From Limnoperna fortunei (taxonomy: Eukaryota; Mollusca; Bivalvia; Mytilida; Modiolidae), in NCBI GenBank assembly GCA_944474755.1, contig OX104117.1, forward strand, positions 71,028,926-71,092,925: a stretch of 64,000 bases of DNA. Reading direction: 5' to 3'. Below are positions 11,814-22,220 of this stretch, piece by piece. Each line of letters opens with the position of its first letter. Within the stretch, counting starts at the first letter, position 1. A model generated the notes under the pieces. The model saw only the letters and a list, made by a program, of their open reading frames with translations, searched no databases and had not been told where the DNA came from. The translations under genes were made by a program, and so were the position numbers.

Positions 11814-12125
11814 GGATGACAACCCAAGACCTCATAGAGCACGCATTTTCAAAGATTGTCATGCAAATGAGGTGATTGAGACATTACCATGGCCTGCCAT
11901 GACTAAGGATATGAATCCGATAGAGCATGTTTGGGACGGAATGGGAATGAATGTGACCCTCCATGTCAGAACATTTAAGAATTGCGTGATACTTTAATTC
12001 AGGCGTTGGGTTAATTCCTTCAACGTAGAATTCAGAGACTTGTCTAGAGCATGAGGAGACCAGTTCAAGAGTTGCACCGGAAGCGTGGTTGATACACACA
12101 ATACTGACTCTTTTCTTGTGAATAA
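11814..12125 (+). pseudogene. Tc1 transposase 3' fragment, duplicated copy
   Basis: This is the duplicated end of the Tc1 transposase: DDNPRPHRARIF, LPWPAMTKDMNPIEHVWDGM and the closing region, near-identical to 9157-9462. It carries the second Asp and the Glu of the DDE triad and nothing upstream, because unit 2 starts mid-gene. An 11812 TTG codon is the only possible start, so this is not a functional gene. Confidence 0.85.
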
Positions 12126-12489
12126 ATATTTAAAAATGATTTCTTCTTACATCTTAGTAACCCTAAACCTGCCAACTATTTTGTATGTAACATTAGCAGC
12201 GGTTTAGACTCAAACTTTTTATGAGTTATGATTTTGCCGTTTTCTGCATATTTTTACAAACGACATCATTTTGGTCTTTTCTATTCATTTTAAAACAAAC
12301 GACATAATGTTCGTCTTTTCTATACATTTTTAATAGTAAAATCATAAACGTCTTTAAAATAGTCGACTATTTTAAACAAAACGTGAAATGAACAATGAAT
12401 GGTTATATATTGATAAAAAATATTTTTTTAAATCACCTTCGCTAAAATCCTGGTGGTCCCTAACTTATGGCCAAGTGTATATATCCCAA
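12126..12489. other. Spacer between Tc1 and Gypsy remnants, copy 2
   Basis: Counterpart of 9463-9789, with about 43 extra bases near 12130-12172 absent from copy 1. It keeps the TTTAAAATAGTC/GACTATTTTAAA palindrome. No coding signal. Confidence 0.6.
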
Positions 12490-12817
12490 TCTTTCTGATG
12501 CTGACGTACGCGCTAACATGGTGATCAACGTTTTATTGAAACGTTCCACAATCCCATTTGTTTGTGGATGATAAGGCGTTGTGCGCGTTTTCTTTATATG
12601 CAACATTCAACATACTTCATTGAATAATTTACTTTCATACTGGCGCTCTTAATCTTAATGTATAAATGATGGAACGTGCATAACGTGCTATAACCTCTTC
12701 AACTATTATTTTAGCAATCGTTGTGGTCTCCATATTAGGCATCGGGAAACTTTCCATCCATTTCGTAAAGTAGTCTGACACGACAATAATATACCGCTTA
12801 CCTCTCTCTGTCTCTGG
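12490..12817 (-). pseudogene. Gypsy integrase core, C-terminal part, copy 2
   Basis: Same content as 9790-10121: YIIVVSDYFTKW and YHPQTNGIVERF on the minus strand, with a few base changes and a small indel near 12510. Interrupted on its 5' side by the MITE at 12820-13321. Confidence 0.85.
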
Positions 12818-12819
12818 TA

Positions 12820-13321
12820 CTGTAAACCAATAAAATTTCGTGTTTAAAGATCAAAAGACTTATTAGCCGCTATGCAAACAGCAATCTCCCTGATAATTAA
12901 GAACTATGTACACTTACAGGCATGACAGGCCAAAAAAGTAAAACGGTTCATTAAATTGTCGACTTAAAAATTGTTCTATTCAATGTGTTGATTATGCAAA
13001 CACGTGTTTAGAGCTTTCGTTTTTATTTGTTTTACAAATTAAATATATTTAATAAACTCAACTAAACTACATGTACTTGAGTTTATGTTCACGTGAAACA
13101 GTAAGCTATAAAAATCGATCGACAATAAAAAAACAGAAGACATCAGGACTACAACTCAAATATTTATTATTTATTGTGTGCTCATTTTCTATACAAATAT
13201 CTGTAGATCCGCGAATATTTATATTTTATGATTTCAATTTCGCAAAAGTTTGTATTCGCGAATCAGTCAATTGAATACAAACCACGAAAGTTTGCTTACG
13301 CGAATATTAATTGGTTTACAG
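12820..13321. mobile_element. 502-bp TA-flanked MITE inside integrase, copy 2
   Basis: Duplicate of 10124-10624 with the same CTGTAAACCAAT ends and flanking TA (12818-12819 and 13322-13323). Its identical position in the integrase shows it was inserted before the segmental duplication. Confidence 0.85.
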
Positions 13322-13323
13322 TA

Positions 13324-13920
13324 ACTCTTCGAGAATGTCAGTGGCTAACCTATCCATTAGACAACTCATCCCTACGAGTTGCATAAGAGCTCTTTAATTT
13401 TCTGTGGTCTTTTACACTTACTACACTGTACCAAACCTGCAATATACAACTGTACATCAGTCTGTAGCCCTGGCCAATAAAATTACCTTCTTATCCTCCA
13501 TAATGTTTTCCATATTCACAAATAGCCTGAAAACTTCTTGTCATTACAATATGCCAGAATGTGTCTTCTTTCCGTCGTTGGGACAACCACTTGATACCTA
13601 TCATTAGCGAAATCAGTTTTCTCCACATATCTACATAAAAGACCACAATGTATCCTGAGACAATTCATTTGAGCCCACAGTGATCTAACAAAAGAATCCC
13701 CCACCACATATCTCATCAGAGTTTGGTCTTTCCCCAGATTCTACCCAACTTTTGACTACAACTATATCTGTATCCGTTATTTGAAGATCTCTTATTCTTG
13801 ATGCGACATCGTCCTTTCACCATGTGTTTTCTATCCTAAGTAGCGCTGAAGTATTGTTATCATAGGATTCTTCATTCTTACTACCACAGCTATCTTCAAA
13901 TCCACACTTTAAGCAGGAAA
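13324..13920 (-). pseudogene. Gypsy integrase N-terminal region, copy 2
   Basis: Duplicate of 10627-11225. The minus-strand frame at 13516-13716 has LWAQMNCLRIHCGLL and YQVVVPTTERRHILAYCND. At the start of the core the codon after MDR is sense here, unlike in copy 1, so this copy is the less damaged at that site. Confidence 0.7.
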
Positions 13921-13924
13921 ATCT

Positions 13925-14501
13925 ACTTAAAGCATCAGCTGTGAGCCCGATCGATGTTGTACCTGGATGTCTTACTCACTTATAACTTCGAACCATCTTG
14001 CAAGCTAGCCCTCGGAGTTTTTGAACCTCATCAACCAATTCAAAGAACTGCGGTCTGTTTGCACAATACATGGTCTACCATACAAGTAGTGTATAAAATA
14101 TTTCAGAAAACATACAATCGACAGAAGCTCATTTCGGGTCACACAATATTTTCGTTACGACTTTGTCAAATCCCTGCTGGCATAAGCTATCACTCGTTCA
14201 TTCCCTTCCTCATCAAGCTGAGATAAAACTGATCTAATCGGTAGGTTGCTATCCAAAATAAATTGTTGTGAGAAATTTGGATTCACGAGAATAGGCGCTG
14301 GCTGTAACTAACTTCTCTTTAAATGTCTCAAATGCTGTTTAACATTCTGCTGTCCACAAGAGTGTTCGCCCCTTTTCTTGTTAAAATGTGTAAGCATTTA
14401 GCTTTTTCGGCAAAGTTTTAAATAAAGCGACGATAGTAGCTACAAAGCCAAAGGAGTGACCTGATTTCTGTAGAATGTGTAGGCTGAGGCCAGTTTTAAT
14501 T
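13925..14501 (-). pseudogene. Gypsy RNase H and RT thumb, copy 2
   Basis: Duplicate of the RNase H segment, with IAYASR, LYGRPCIVQTDRSSLNW-type motifs and LARWFEVISE on the minus strand. Compared with copy 1 it lacks about nine bases near 14251. It is continuous on its right with the RT at 14502-15075. Confidence 0.8.
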
Positions 14502-15075
14502 GCTTTTATTTTATCCGGATCTGTAGCAATACCTTTTTCAGAGACAACATCTAGGAATGTAACCACTGAAGCGCATAAGGTACATTTTTAGCGTTCAGCC
14601 TAAGTCCTGCTTCTAACAATCTGTCAAACACTCTTCTTAAATTGTCTAACATATCATTCAATGATTTGCCATAGACTTATAGGAGACCTCTCATCACAGT
14701 TTCCATTAGCCTTTCAAATGTTTGTGCCGCATTACACAACCCAAACGGCATGACTTTAAATTCTGCAGGCAAAGGAAGTCTTGTACCTATCTTCTTCGAT
14801 TCCCACTTACCAGTATCCCGAACAAAGATCTAAAGTAGAAAACCAAGAAATTCCAGCTAGCTGATCGAGAGATTCGTCAATCTTAGGAAGACAGCAGGCA
14901 TCTTTGATTGTTACATTATTTAATTTTCTGTAATCTACACAGAAGCGATAGGCTCCATCTTTCTTTTTACCAACGGCACCCCCCCCCCCTGGCGCCCATG
15001 GGCTACAGGAAGGTTCAATTATCGCTCCGCCCAATATATCATCTATTCTTTTCTCAAGATCTTGAAACAAATGAC
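14502..15075 (-). pseudogene. Gypsy reverse transcriptase, catalytic box deleted
   Basis: The minus strand from 15070 shows EKRIDDILGGAIIEPSCSPW, KKKDGAYRFCVDYRKLNN, LPKIDESLDQLAG and WFSTLDLCSGYW, classic Ty3/Gypsy RT fingers and palm with the first catalytic Asp in STLDL. Further on there are MPFGLCNAAQTFERLMETVM and RGLL, then a stop, then VYGKSLNDMLDNLRRVFDRL. The Y-x-D-D box that should sit between RGLL and GKSL is absent, so about a dozen codons were lost. A C run at 14979-14987 disrupts the segment before KKKDG. The enzyme cannot be functional. Confidence 0.85.
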
Positions 15076-15950
15076 GTGTAGTCCTCCTTGCTTGTTATTT
15101 CTCATGCCTTGCATTTCCCGTGTCTATGTGGTGTTTTACCAGATCTGTCCTCCCTAAATCGCCATCTGACATAGCAAACAAATGTTGCTAATCTACCAGA
15201 TTTTCCACTTTTGCTCGGTCCCTCGATATTAAATGTGTTGATGCTTTATTCCACAACGCCTCCAAGTCACGTCTGTCTTACTTTTATCTCTATTCCTTTT
15301 GTACCTGTCTTACCTTTATCATGGGATGCAACAATTTCGCTGGTCTGCCCCAGTGTCGTTGCTGTATAGATCATTTTTGACTCATCAAAAACGTTCATTA
15401 ACCTAACAGTAACTTCCGCATTAATTGCATCTAATGTTCTTGCAGCACCATGAACCAGCGACTTTTCATTAGCCTCTATGATTTCATCGCCAGCAAACGT
15501 GGTTTATCCTGATGGAACACAAACCTTACCCATAACTTCTATTTCCGATCTCGGACGAATATTTATATTTTCTATAGCCACTCCTATGTAACATCACAGT
15601 GAACCTTCAAATTTAAGTGGCACGGAATGATTTCTTATCAGGAGTTGACCATTGCATACATCAATCATGCAGAAAATCCAGCCCTATAATACCACCAGCG
15701 TGCAATCTGGTCACTACACGCCTAATATGTCGGATGGTAAGGACAATGTATCACCTACTGCCACCTTTGGACCTGTAAATTGTGTTTTGAATTTGTCTAA
15801 CTTTATGTCCGTCTGCTATTAACCATAATGTCGCAACCACTTTTCGATTTAAAGACTGAATCAGCAAACTGTACAACTCTAGGTTCCTTAGGTGTTGAGG
15901 AACGAAAACTTTTCTCTACTCTCATACTGTAGCATCCCAAAAATTACATG
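15076..15950 (-). pseudogene. Gypsy protease and gag-pol junction region, degenerate
   Basis: Upstream of the RT on the minus strand, frames are broken, but a stretch near 15640-15720 reads GGIIGLDFLHD, the conserved strand that ends retropepsin-type proteases of Gypsy elements (G-x-DFL). The segment nearer 15830 would be the protease N-terminal part with VVATLWLI. No zinc-knuckle nucleocapsid was recognised. Confidence 0.5.
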
Positions 15951-16191
15951 AATCGACATGTATTTAACAATATACACTTATAAGTAAACGTTTCATCAAC
16001 TTTAAGTTTCACTTTAAATCTAAATTTTAAATACTATTAAATGCATACTTCAGCCATATTCTGATCTTAAATATACGAAATTAAAAGCATGTGCGTGGCA
16101 TGACAACAATTATAATCTTCAAATTATCTAATTCAGAATTTACTTTCAAATTCTTATCTAATGCAATTCATAACGTGTTTTTATTGCACTA

Positions 16192-16350
16192 ACCTCAGGT
16201 CCATTGAGATAACAAACGTTTTAACTCAGGTTGATGAGAGAACAAACGTTTCACTTCAGGTCGACGAGAAAACAAACGTAGAACCTCGCTCGATGAGAAA
16301 ACAAACGTAGCACCTCGATTGATGAGAGAACAACGTTTCACCTCAGGTCC
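16192..16350. repeat. 29-30-bp minisatellite, five units
   Basis: Units have the form GAGA(T/G/A)AACAAACGTTT-ACTCAGGTTGAT, with variants CACTTCAGGTCGAC, GAACCTCGCTCGAT and CACCTCGATTGAT. Five degenerate copies run head to tail. The array sits just inside the candidate primer-binding region, in the untranslated leader of the Gypsy element. Confidence 0.8.
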
Positions 16351-16369
16351 CCACACTGGCCACCAAAAA
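16348..16369 (-). other. Candidate primer-binding region of the Gypsy element
   Basis: The minus strand reads TGTTACA, then TTTTTGGTGGCCAGTGTGGGG. An LTR ending in CA followed within a few bases by a TGG-starting segment is the usual arrangement of LTR end and primer-binding site. The matching tRNA was not identified. Confidence 0.4.
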
Positions 16370-17090
16370 TGTAACAGTTTGGTTTTAAATCATCTGAAGT
16401 GTGAGCTACCAAGCCACACATTTTGTACCATGCTTCTGCAATCTCTGCAGTATTTTTATCTAGTGGCTCCTATGTATGCATTAAAAATTCCCAACTCTAG
16501 GAACATGTTTACATCACTCGCCCTTGTTAACAAAAATTGTTCGGATTCGAACACAGGGACCCGAGTCTTTGAACCCTCATCGTTTGACAAGTACAATTTA
16601 GTCAAAAAAAAGTTTCGGAGTTCAAACACAGTGACCCTAGTCTTTGAACCCTCATCGTTGGACAAGTACAATTTTAAACTACCTGTATTGTGTTTACACG
16701 ATTCCAGTGGACTTACATTATTCCATCTTATAATGCCATATGAAGAATACTCTAAACATACGAGAATACTTAAACAAAAGCTCGTGAAATTCATCATTAC
16801 CTATCTAATAACAATAATTATACATAACGCGGTGTTATACCAAAAGGTTTACAGATCAAACTCTTACCTCAAACGCCAGGCAGTGATTTTAATAACTTTA
16901 ATCAGAAATGGGATCACACTCTTTCTCACAGTTCAAAACGCCTGATGAACCTTATGAAAATGAACTGCTAAAAATATCATCTAATCTAGAAAATCATACT
17001 GATACATGTAAGAAAAAATTACAGAAAAAAATCTTAACTATCAAAACGTTTGAATTTCTGTCCATTTTCTATTCCTGTAAACAACTGTAA
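16370..17090 (-). repeat. Candidate 5' LTR region of the Gypsy element
   Basis: The region to the right of the putative primer-binding site should hold the 5' LTR in minus orientation, with its 3' end TGTTACA at 16370-16376. The far end could not be fixed, because no second LTR remains for comparison and the Penelope remnant begins by about 17100. Two overlapping opposite frames (16319-16945 plus and 16456-16797 minus) lie here and are not supported as genes. Confidence 0.4.
16538..16674. repeat. 75-bp tandem duplication in the LTR region
   Basis: The block with GAGTCTTTGAACCCTCATCG, then GACAAGTACAATTT, occurs twice, about 75 bases apart, with differences such as ACCCGAG/ACCCTAG. Both copies include TTGAACCC. 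Short direct repeats are common in LTR promoter regions. Confidence 0.85.
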
Positions 17091-17099
17091 ACTATCTCA

Positions 17100-17985
17100 G
17101 TAATTGATTCATTTTTCCTGGGATTAAAGAACCTTTTGCTTCCGAGAAAGAAGGGGAAGTGACTGCGATAGTGACAGCGAAAGAGATACCAAATATACAT
17201 TTGTTACATGAATGGTTCCCCAAAACAAGTAAAATCACCACTTTAGAATCATTTATAGAAAATGTTATATCAGAAATAATAAGCACAGTACAATCTTACA
17301 CTTATGTCATCAAACCAGCAGACAATCGTAGTGCGATTGAGGTAATAGAAAAATGCCTATATTCACGAGGTTGAAAGTCAACTGAATAATGACCGGTTTT
17401 TTTATGAAATTAGAAGAGGACCTCAAAAGAAATTCACTGATGATATACCTAAGGAATTAATGAAAATGACAAATTAGGGCTATAGTGATGATTATACTGA
17501 TAAAAAACAGGCTGTCCAGAATATTTCCAGAACCTTCCATTGATGTTTTTAACAACCTAAAAATCTCTTTAAATTATTTGTACAAGAAGAGATTGCAATC
17601 CCAACACTTATGTTTGTTAAAGTCATTCTTGTGGTGACAAACGCTGCAAATGTTGCAAGAACGTGTGCAACCCTAGTCTACAAATTATTAACTACTGTTA
17701 ATTGCAAGAGCTCATATGATATTTACATTTTTGAGTGCACCGCCTGTGGCCTACAATATGTTGGCGAGTCTAAACAGGCATTCCTCAAACAACGAAATGA
17801 TCCTAGAAATGACCTAACTAACAAGCACTTTCTGCCTTAATAGCTAACACTTCATACCGCCCGACCAAACTCTGAAAGATTTTAATTACATTAAAATCCT
17901 CACCATCGTGCAGAACTACAAGTAGGGCGACTCTAAATGGGTGAGTTCTAGATTACAAAACGTTGCCTATACATAAAAAACCAAT
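17100..17985 (+). pseudogene. Penelope-like retroelement, internally deleted
   Basis: The plus strand codes, in pieces, parts of a Penelope-type polyprotein. At about 17160-17400 there is an N-terminal RT segment ending YTYVIKPADNRSAIEVIEKC, matching the conserved KPADKGG block before RT motif 1, then NDRFFYEI-like codons after a stop. The RT palm is missing. At about 17600-17830 there is CKCC-type cysteine spacing, then YIFECTACGLQYVGESKQAF, a GIY-YIG endonuclease (here F-x(10)-YVG) with the family's Cys pair. The remainder to about 17985 has HFIPPDQTLKDFNYIKI. Stops and frameshifts abound. Penelope elements use the GIY-YIG nuclease to nick target DNA. Confidence 0.8.
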
Positions 17986-18730
17986 AAATATCATTCTTTA
18001 CTATACGAAAATTCAAGATGAAATGATTTAACAAATCTGTACAGTACATCATTATGGAGAAAAAAGAAATAGTTCTCCACTATGAGGAAGTTCAAGATCA
18101 TAATAAACAAACTCACAAACAAACAACTTGTAACAAATATGTCATTAAAATTTAAAAAATACCATAAAAGCATTTACAAATCCGTATTCAGACAAAGACA
18201 GTCGACATGGAACAAAACACCAAATTAGCAAAGAAAAGAACAACGTAATGCTAAAGCCAATAATATTTGAATCTAAATAGACACACGTCGTGTAACTCGT
18301 TGACACTTTATTTCGAAATTATTTAACTGCTTGAATTATATCGAAAATGTATTCTTCCATATCATGCTATTCTATTTTTGGGTTATACGACTTGCAATAC
18401 ATAAAACAAAATTTAATCCAGATAAGCGATTCTGGCTATCAAAAGATCTTTCCTTATTACTAACTCTGAAGCAGAAATATCGTTGATAGATTTGTCATGC
18501 GAAATATTTTACAGAAGCCGTTTTAAAAGTACATGTCTGCTCTCATAAAAACTTACATTAGTCGCTTAAAAATTCCAAATAAATATCTGACATACAAAGA
18601 TTTTCCCTTTTACATGTAATTAACTCTAAATGTTCCTCATGTAGAGATAAGAAATATATCCATGTTTTGTTCTAAAAGATACCTGTAATTATTAAGTCTA
18701 ACTATGTAAACTAAATTTAATTTTATCTAG
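17986..18730. other. Gene-free stretch upstream of the CARD exon
   Basis: No upstream exon, start codon or promoter of the CARD gene could be recognised. The last bases, TTTTATCTAG, form the acceptor site of the following exon. Confidence 0.4.
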
Positions 18731-19066
18731 GAAACACTAATTATGGCCTCCGTAGTCTCCGTAAGAGAATAACACAGGATATACAGAATATAGACTTAAC
18801 TCTAGGTGTGTTGGATCATTTAATATCTTTATGTGTTATGTCAACGGAGGATAGGTATGAAGTATATAATGAAGCAACCACTTCCGGTCGCAACAGGATT
18901 ATTCTTGACATTTTGGTCGAACGACCGTATGAAACAGTTCATATGTTCGCAGAAGCACTACGGATGGGTGATGAAAACTGCAGTGATCTGATTAAACGTT
19001 TGGATTTGATGACAGAAAATACAGATGAATGTGAGTTGTCCTCGAAAATTTCAGAGGCTGACTACA
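18731..19066 (+). CDS. CARD-domain exon 1 of an immune/apoptosis-type gene
   Basis: An open segment of 112 codons lies between an acceptor (TTTTATCTAG) and a strong donor (GTGAGTAA); both introns are phase 1. Its middle reads as a caspase recruitment domain, a six-helix death fold that binds other CARDs: LDHLISLCVMSTEDRYEVY, then NRIILDILVERPYETVHMF, then AEALRMGDE. The pattern LD-L-(I)-x-L-C-V-(M/L)-S-x-E-D followed by NR-LLD-L-RP-F-AL is the usual CARD helix 2 to 5 signature. The first 20 or so residues (LRSLRKRITQDIQNID) would be helix 1. Two-CARD proteins include RIG-I-like receptors, some NOD proteins and assorted molluscan adaptors; the window does not show which. The start codon lies further upstream and was not found. 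Confidence 0.75.
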
Positions 19067-21070
19067 GTGAGTAATATTCGTTAATAATTCTATAAATCAA
19101 CACATGATCTCCTTCTACATTTTTTTTAAATACTTATTTGTACGGATAGACGTGGAGAGAAAGATGCAGTCTAGAAAAACACTATTTTGCAATTTATTCA
19201 AAAGCAGTTACATGTATTAATAAAATGCCGCCAAAGATACCATATGTATAACATTTGCGTGTTCGTCTAATCAAGACTCGTCAGTGGCGCTCAAACTGAA
19301 AACATATTTCAAATATAAGTTTGTTCTGTGGCATTTCAGTTTGTTGTGCAATAAATATCTATTGGGAATTATTCTAATATAACGTGCTTCAAACGCTTTG
19401 GAAACAACCTCTATTTAAATATTCAATAAAATATTATTGCTTCAGCAATTTCAAAAGTCACACCCGAGTGCTCATGCAGTGTTTTCATAAAAAAATGTTT
19501 CCACGATAATAACGTGGCGTTTTCAAGTGCTCTTGCGTTGTTTGCAACTTTTATTCTAGGTGTTCAATGGTAATCCGACAAACTCAAAACTTTTCCCGCC
19601 TCCATCGCAGACGAGTTTTTGCTCTATGCACAACTGAACTTCAAAATGCCGTTAAACTGTTGAAAAACAATTTAATTTGCACCATTTTAAATCTACAATG
19701 GGAGCATAAGCTCGTCCAGATGCGATAAGAAGTTTTCATTTGTCACGCAAAAACAGCAACACAAAGTCACAGACAAGGTGACTGTTAAAGAAGCATTCAA
19801 TTGTGTGCTTCTTTTTTTTGATTGTTAAATTATATTGTTAATGTTAAATAATACATAAGGTAATTTGTTTTTAATTAATATTTCTTCCTTTTTTTCTACC
19901 ACATTTTACACCAGAAAAATAATGTAATTTAATAACAAGGGAGGATCTGGCAAATTGGAACAGCCAAAATAAACCTTTACCTATGTAGACGCGAAATATA
20001 AAACTTCTATATTGTCATATCATTATTGAAATAATTCATGGCTGTCCCAATTTTATTGATGATTTATAGATGGGTAGGCTTTATATTCGTGAATAGTTTG
20101 CTAAGACCTTAACATCGTAGCTGGCATGACACGGATTAAATTGAGATATTCATTTTCTGTAATAAAATTCAATGTTACTCTGTAACGAAAATAAGCGGAT
20201 TACCTGAAAAAAATTCAAAGAAAAGTTACCAGTAAAATGCATCAATTCGTAAAAACTCATCACATCTTTGTGTTACTAGCATTATCCGTGGTTGGGATTT
20301 TTGTAAAAGCAGTCCAGTAACTAAAGGCAATGTTCAAGAATAATCGACTCCAGCTTTTTCTACCGACAAGACAAGTCCTTAAATGAGTTAAAGACATGTT
20401 GTATTAGTCGAACAAATCGTTATTACAACAAGGCGACTTGCATTTTCATCAAACAAATATCGTATAGTGTAAATGCCCTTAAAAATGTAAAGTGTTCCCA
20501 TCATCCGTTGAAGACGTCTTTCTACGGGTTTGTTTAAATACAATAATGAAATGTCTTTTTACCATAAACATGCAAGTAAAAAAAATAAAACAACAAAGAG
20601 AGCTATAAGTGAACTGACGATTATATATCCGTTAAAAGCTATAAAAATGAAAACAAATGTAAATATTAAACAAAACCCCAAAAAGGGGCACTCAGGTGCA
20701 TCCAAGAAGTTAACAGTGTCTATGTTTGGAACAAGTCAAATCCAGGAGGAAAAAGACTACGGATGACTTAGCGAAATGTTTGATCGCTTTTAATAAATAG
20801 ATTTTGTATAACAGCTATTTAAGTCATAAAGCCAACTATAGAACCTCTGAAGGATTTACATCACCTTAAACAAAACAAGCCGGGTAGGTTCTTATCATTG
20901 TTTGTCCACGTCGCAGATAAATATAATTGTTTTTTTGCAATTTAAGAATTTATTTGGCTGCTATTAGAATTAGCTAAATGTAAACAATTTTCGTAATCTC
21001 ACGTCATTAAAGATTCCAATTTATGGTTGAGTTGGGTGAATTATGTAATATTCACATTATATTTTTTCAG
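19067..21070 (+). other. Intron between the CARD exons
   Basis: Begins GTGAGTAATA and ends TATTTTTTCAG. No additional exon is seen; the frame at 20530-20766 is lysine-rich, has no recognised motif and lacks matching splice phase evidence. Two kilobases of AT-rich sequence without an identified repeat. Confidence 0.6.
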
Positions 21071-21382
21071 AAATTGATGACCATACAGTAAAGCTGCATA
21101 AAAACTACAAGAAAATTGTAGATCAGGTTGGTGCCATTGAAAGCGTCTGTGATTTACTGATCTCTGAAAATGTATTAAATGTAGATGATGTAGAAGACAT
21201 AAAAGCAGAAAAAAATAACTCGGACAGAAACCGTTGTCTTCTTTCAAAGATAATTCGAAGTTCTTCATTAGAATATACCAGTTTTGTCCGTGCTTTGAGA
21301 GAGGTTCCTACTCTGAGTGAACTTGCTGCCGACATTGAACAAACCACAATTACTGACCACGATGTAAAGCTACTGAAAATAG
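21071..21382 (+). CDS. CARD-domain exon 2 of the same gene
   Basis: This is an open segment of 104 codons between the acceptor TTTTTTCAG and the donor GGTAAATAT, again phase 1 on both sides, so it joins exon 1 in frame. It codes a second CARD: LHKNYKKIVDQVGAIESVCD (helix 1), LLISENVLNVDDVEDIK (helices 2-3), a charged NNSDRNRCLLSKII helix 4 and YTSFVRALREVPTLSELAAD (helices 5-6). The match to CARD spacing is stronger than in exon 1. Phase-1/phase-1 domain exons suit duplication and shuffling, so the tandem CARDs may come from exon duplication followed by strong divergence. Confidence 0.8.
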
Positions 21383-21636
21383 GTAAATATAATAATGGTG
21401 TTTTACAGTTGTTAAATAATACGATACTATAGGGATAAATATTCGCAGGCATACGAAATACACATTCCGAAAAGATAATTGAAAACGAGTGTTCAAAGTT
21501 GTGTTAGGGACGTGTTACCCATTACATAAATGATAAAAGTAGATATTTTTGATAAGATAAAAGAATAGAAGATACGAAGGAGTATTCATTAGAGAACAAA
21601 TAGTCCAGGACAAAACCATTTTTTAAACAAAAGAGG

Positions 21637-22220
21637 AGACAACAACAAGAAAACACACAAAAACAAAACTCTGAGAGACACTAACCCCACTTAAAACCAG
21701 GGGTAACTACATGTTCTACGAACGGGTAAGAACGCGCTTCACCCGTCGTGTCAGTCAGATAAAAAATAAATTAAAGTAATACATAAAGTTGCCATTTTTA
21801 TGAGTCAACTGATGAATGCATTATCAATATAATTATCCAGAAGTCAAACAACATTGCAGATTTATAATTTAATAACGTTAAGGCCTTTTGTTCTACACAG
21901 TTATCTAGTTAATATTTTCCTATATATCACATGACTTAAATTTTGTTAAGACATATTTATACATTTTTTGCACACCCCATTTACAGATGTCTATAGTTAG
22001 GGTTGAATGAAAATAGCAAAGAAACCAAGCAAATAACATTAACCAAAAGCCAAGGGACCGCTACAAATCCGTGACAAACACAACACATAAACCAAAAACA
22101 TAAAACACAGAAATAGAGTAACCAGAACCCATTAAAAACCATGGTTGCACTAGTTGTTCCTGGACGAGTAAGCAGTGCCTGCATCTAAATCGACACCCGT
22201 CGATTTACTCATTGTCATAT
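21637..22220. repeat. Two diverged copies of a dispersed repeat
   Basis: Blocks at about 21637-21758 and 22060-22216 share an A-rich ACACAAAAACAAAAC start, a middle of the form CCCA(C)TTAAAA(A)CCA-GG, a TAC/GTTGTTC-GA-CG(G/A)GTAAG step and a CACCCGTCG(T/A)T end. The copies are well diverged but collinear. The block resembles a repeat I recall as common in mytilid genomes; that recall was not verified. Confidence 0.4.

Larger units (their letters stand above)
11814..14501. repeat. 2.69-kb segmental tandem duplication, unit 2
   Basis: Unit 2 repeats 9157-11813. The offset is 2657 at the left and 2688 at the right, so it is about 31 bases longer in net, mainly from an extra block near 12130-12172 after AATAAATATTT and a small deletion near 14251. 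After the unit the Gypsy RT continues uninterrupted to the right, so unit 2 keeps the original right-hand junction and unit 1 is the side ending at the new join. Confidence 0.92.
9760..17090 (-). mobile_element. Ty3/Gypsy LTR retrotransposon, minus strand, decayed
   Basis: Right to left the order is candidate 5' LTR, primer-binding region, minisatellite leader, protease region, reverse transcriptase, RNase H, integrase. This is the Ty3/Gypsy order, with integrase after RNase H. A 2.7-kb tandem duplication repeats the RT thumb, RNase H and integrase. Multiple stops, frameshifts and the loss of the RT catalytic box show it is inactive. The 3' LTR is missing; a Tc1 fragment occupies that side. 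Outer borders are approximate. Confidence 0.85.

Noticed and set aside
16319..16945. 208-codon plus-strand ORF
   Set aside because: It crosses the minisatellite leader, the primer-binding region and the duplicated LTR block of the Gypsy element, so it is fortuitous.
17203..17210. TTGTTACA as the right-hand end of the Gypsy LTR
   Set aside because: It would pair with TGTAACAG at 16370, but it lies inside the coding text of the Penelope remnant, so it is a chance match.
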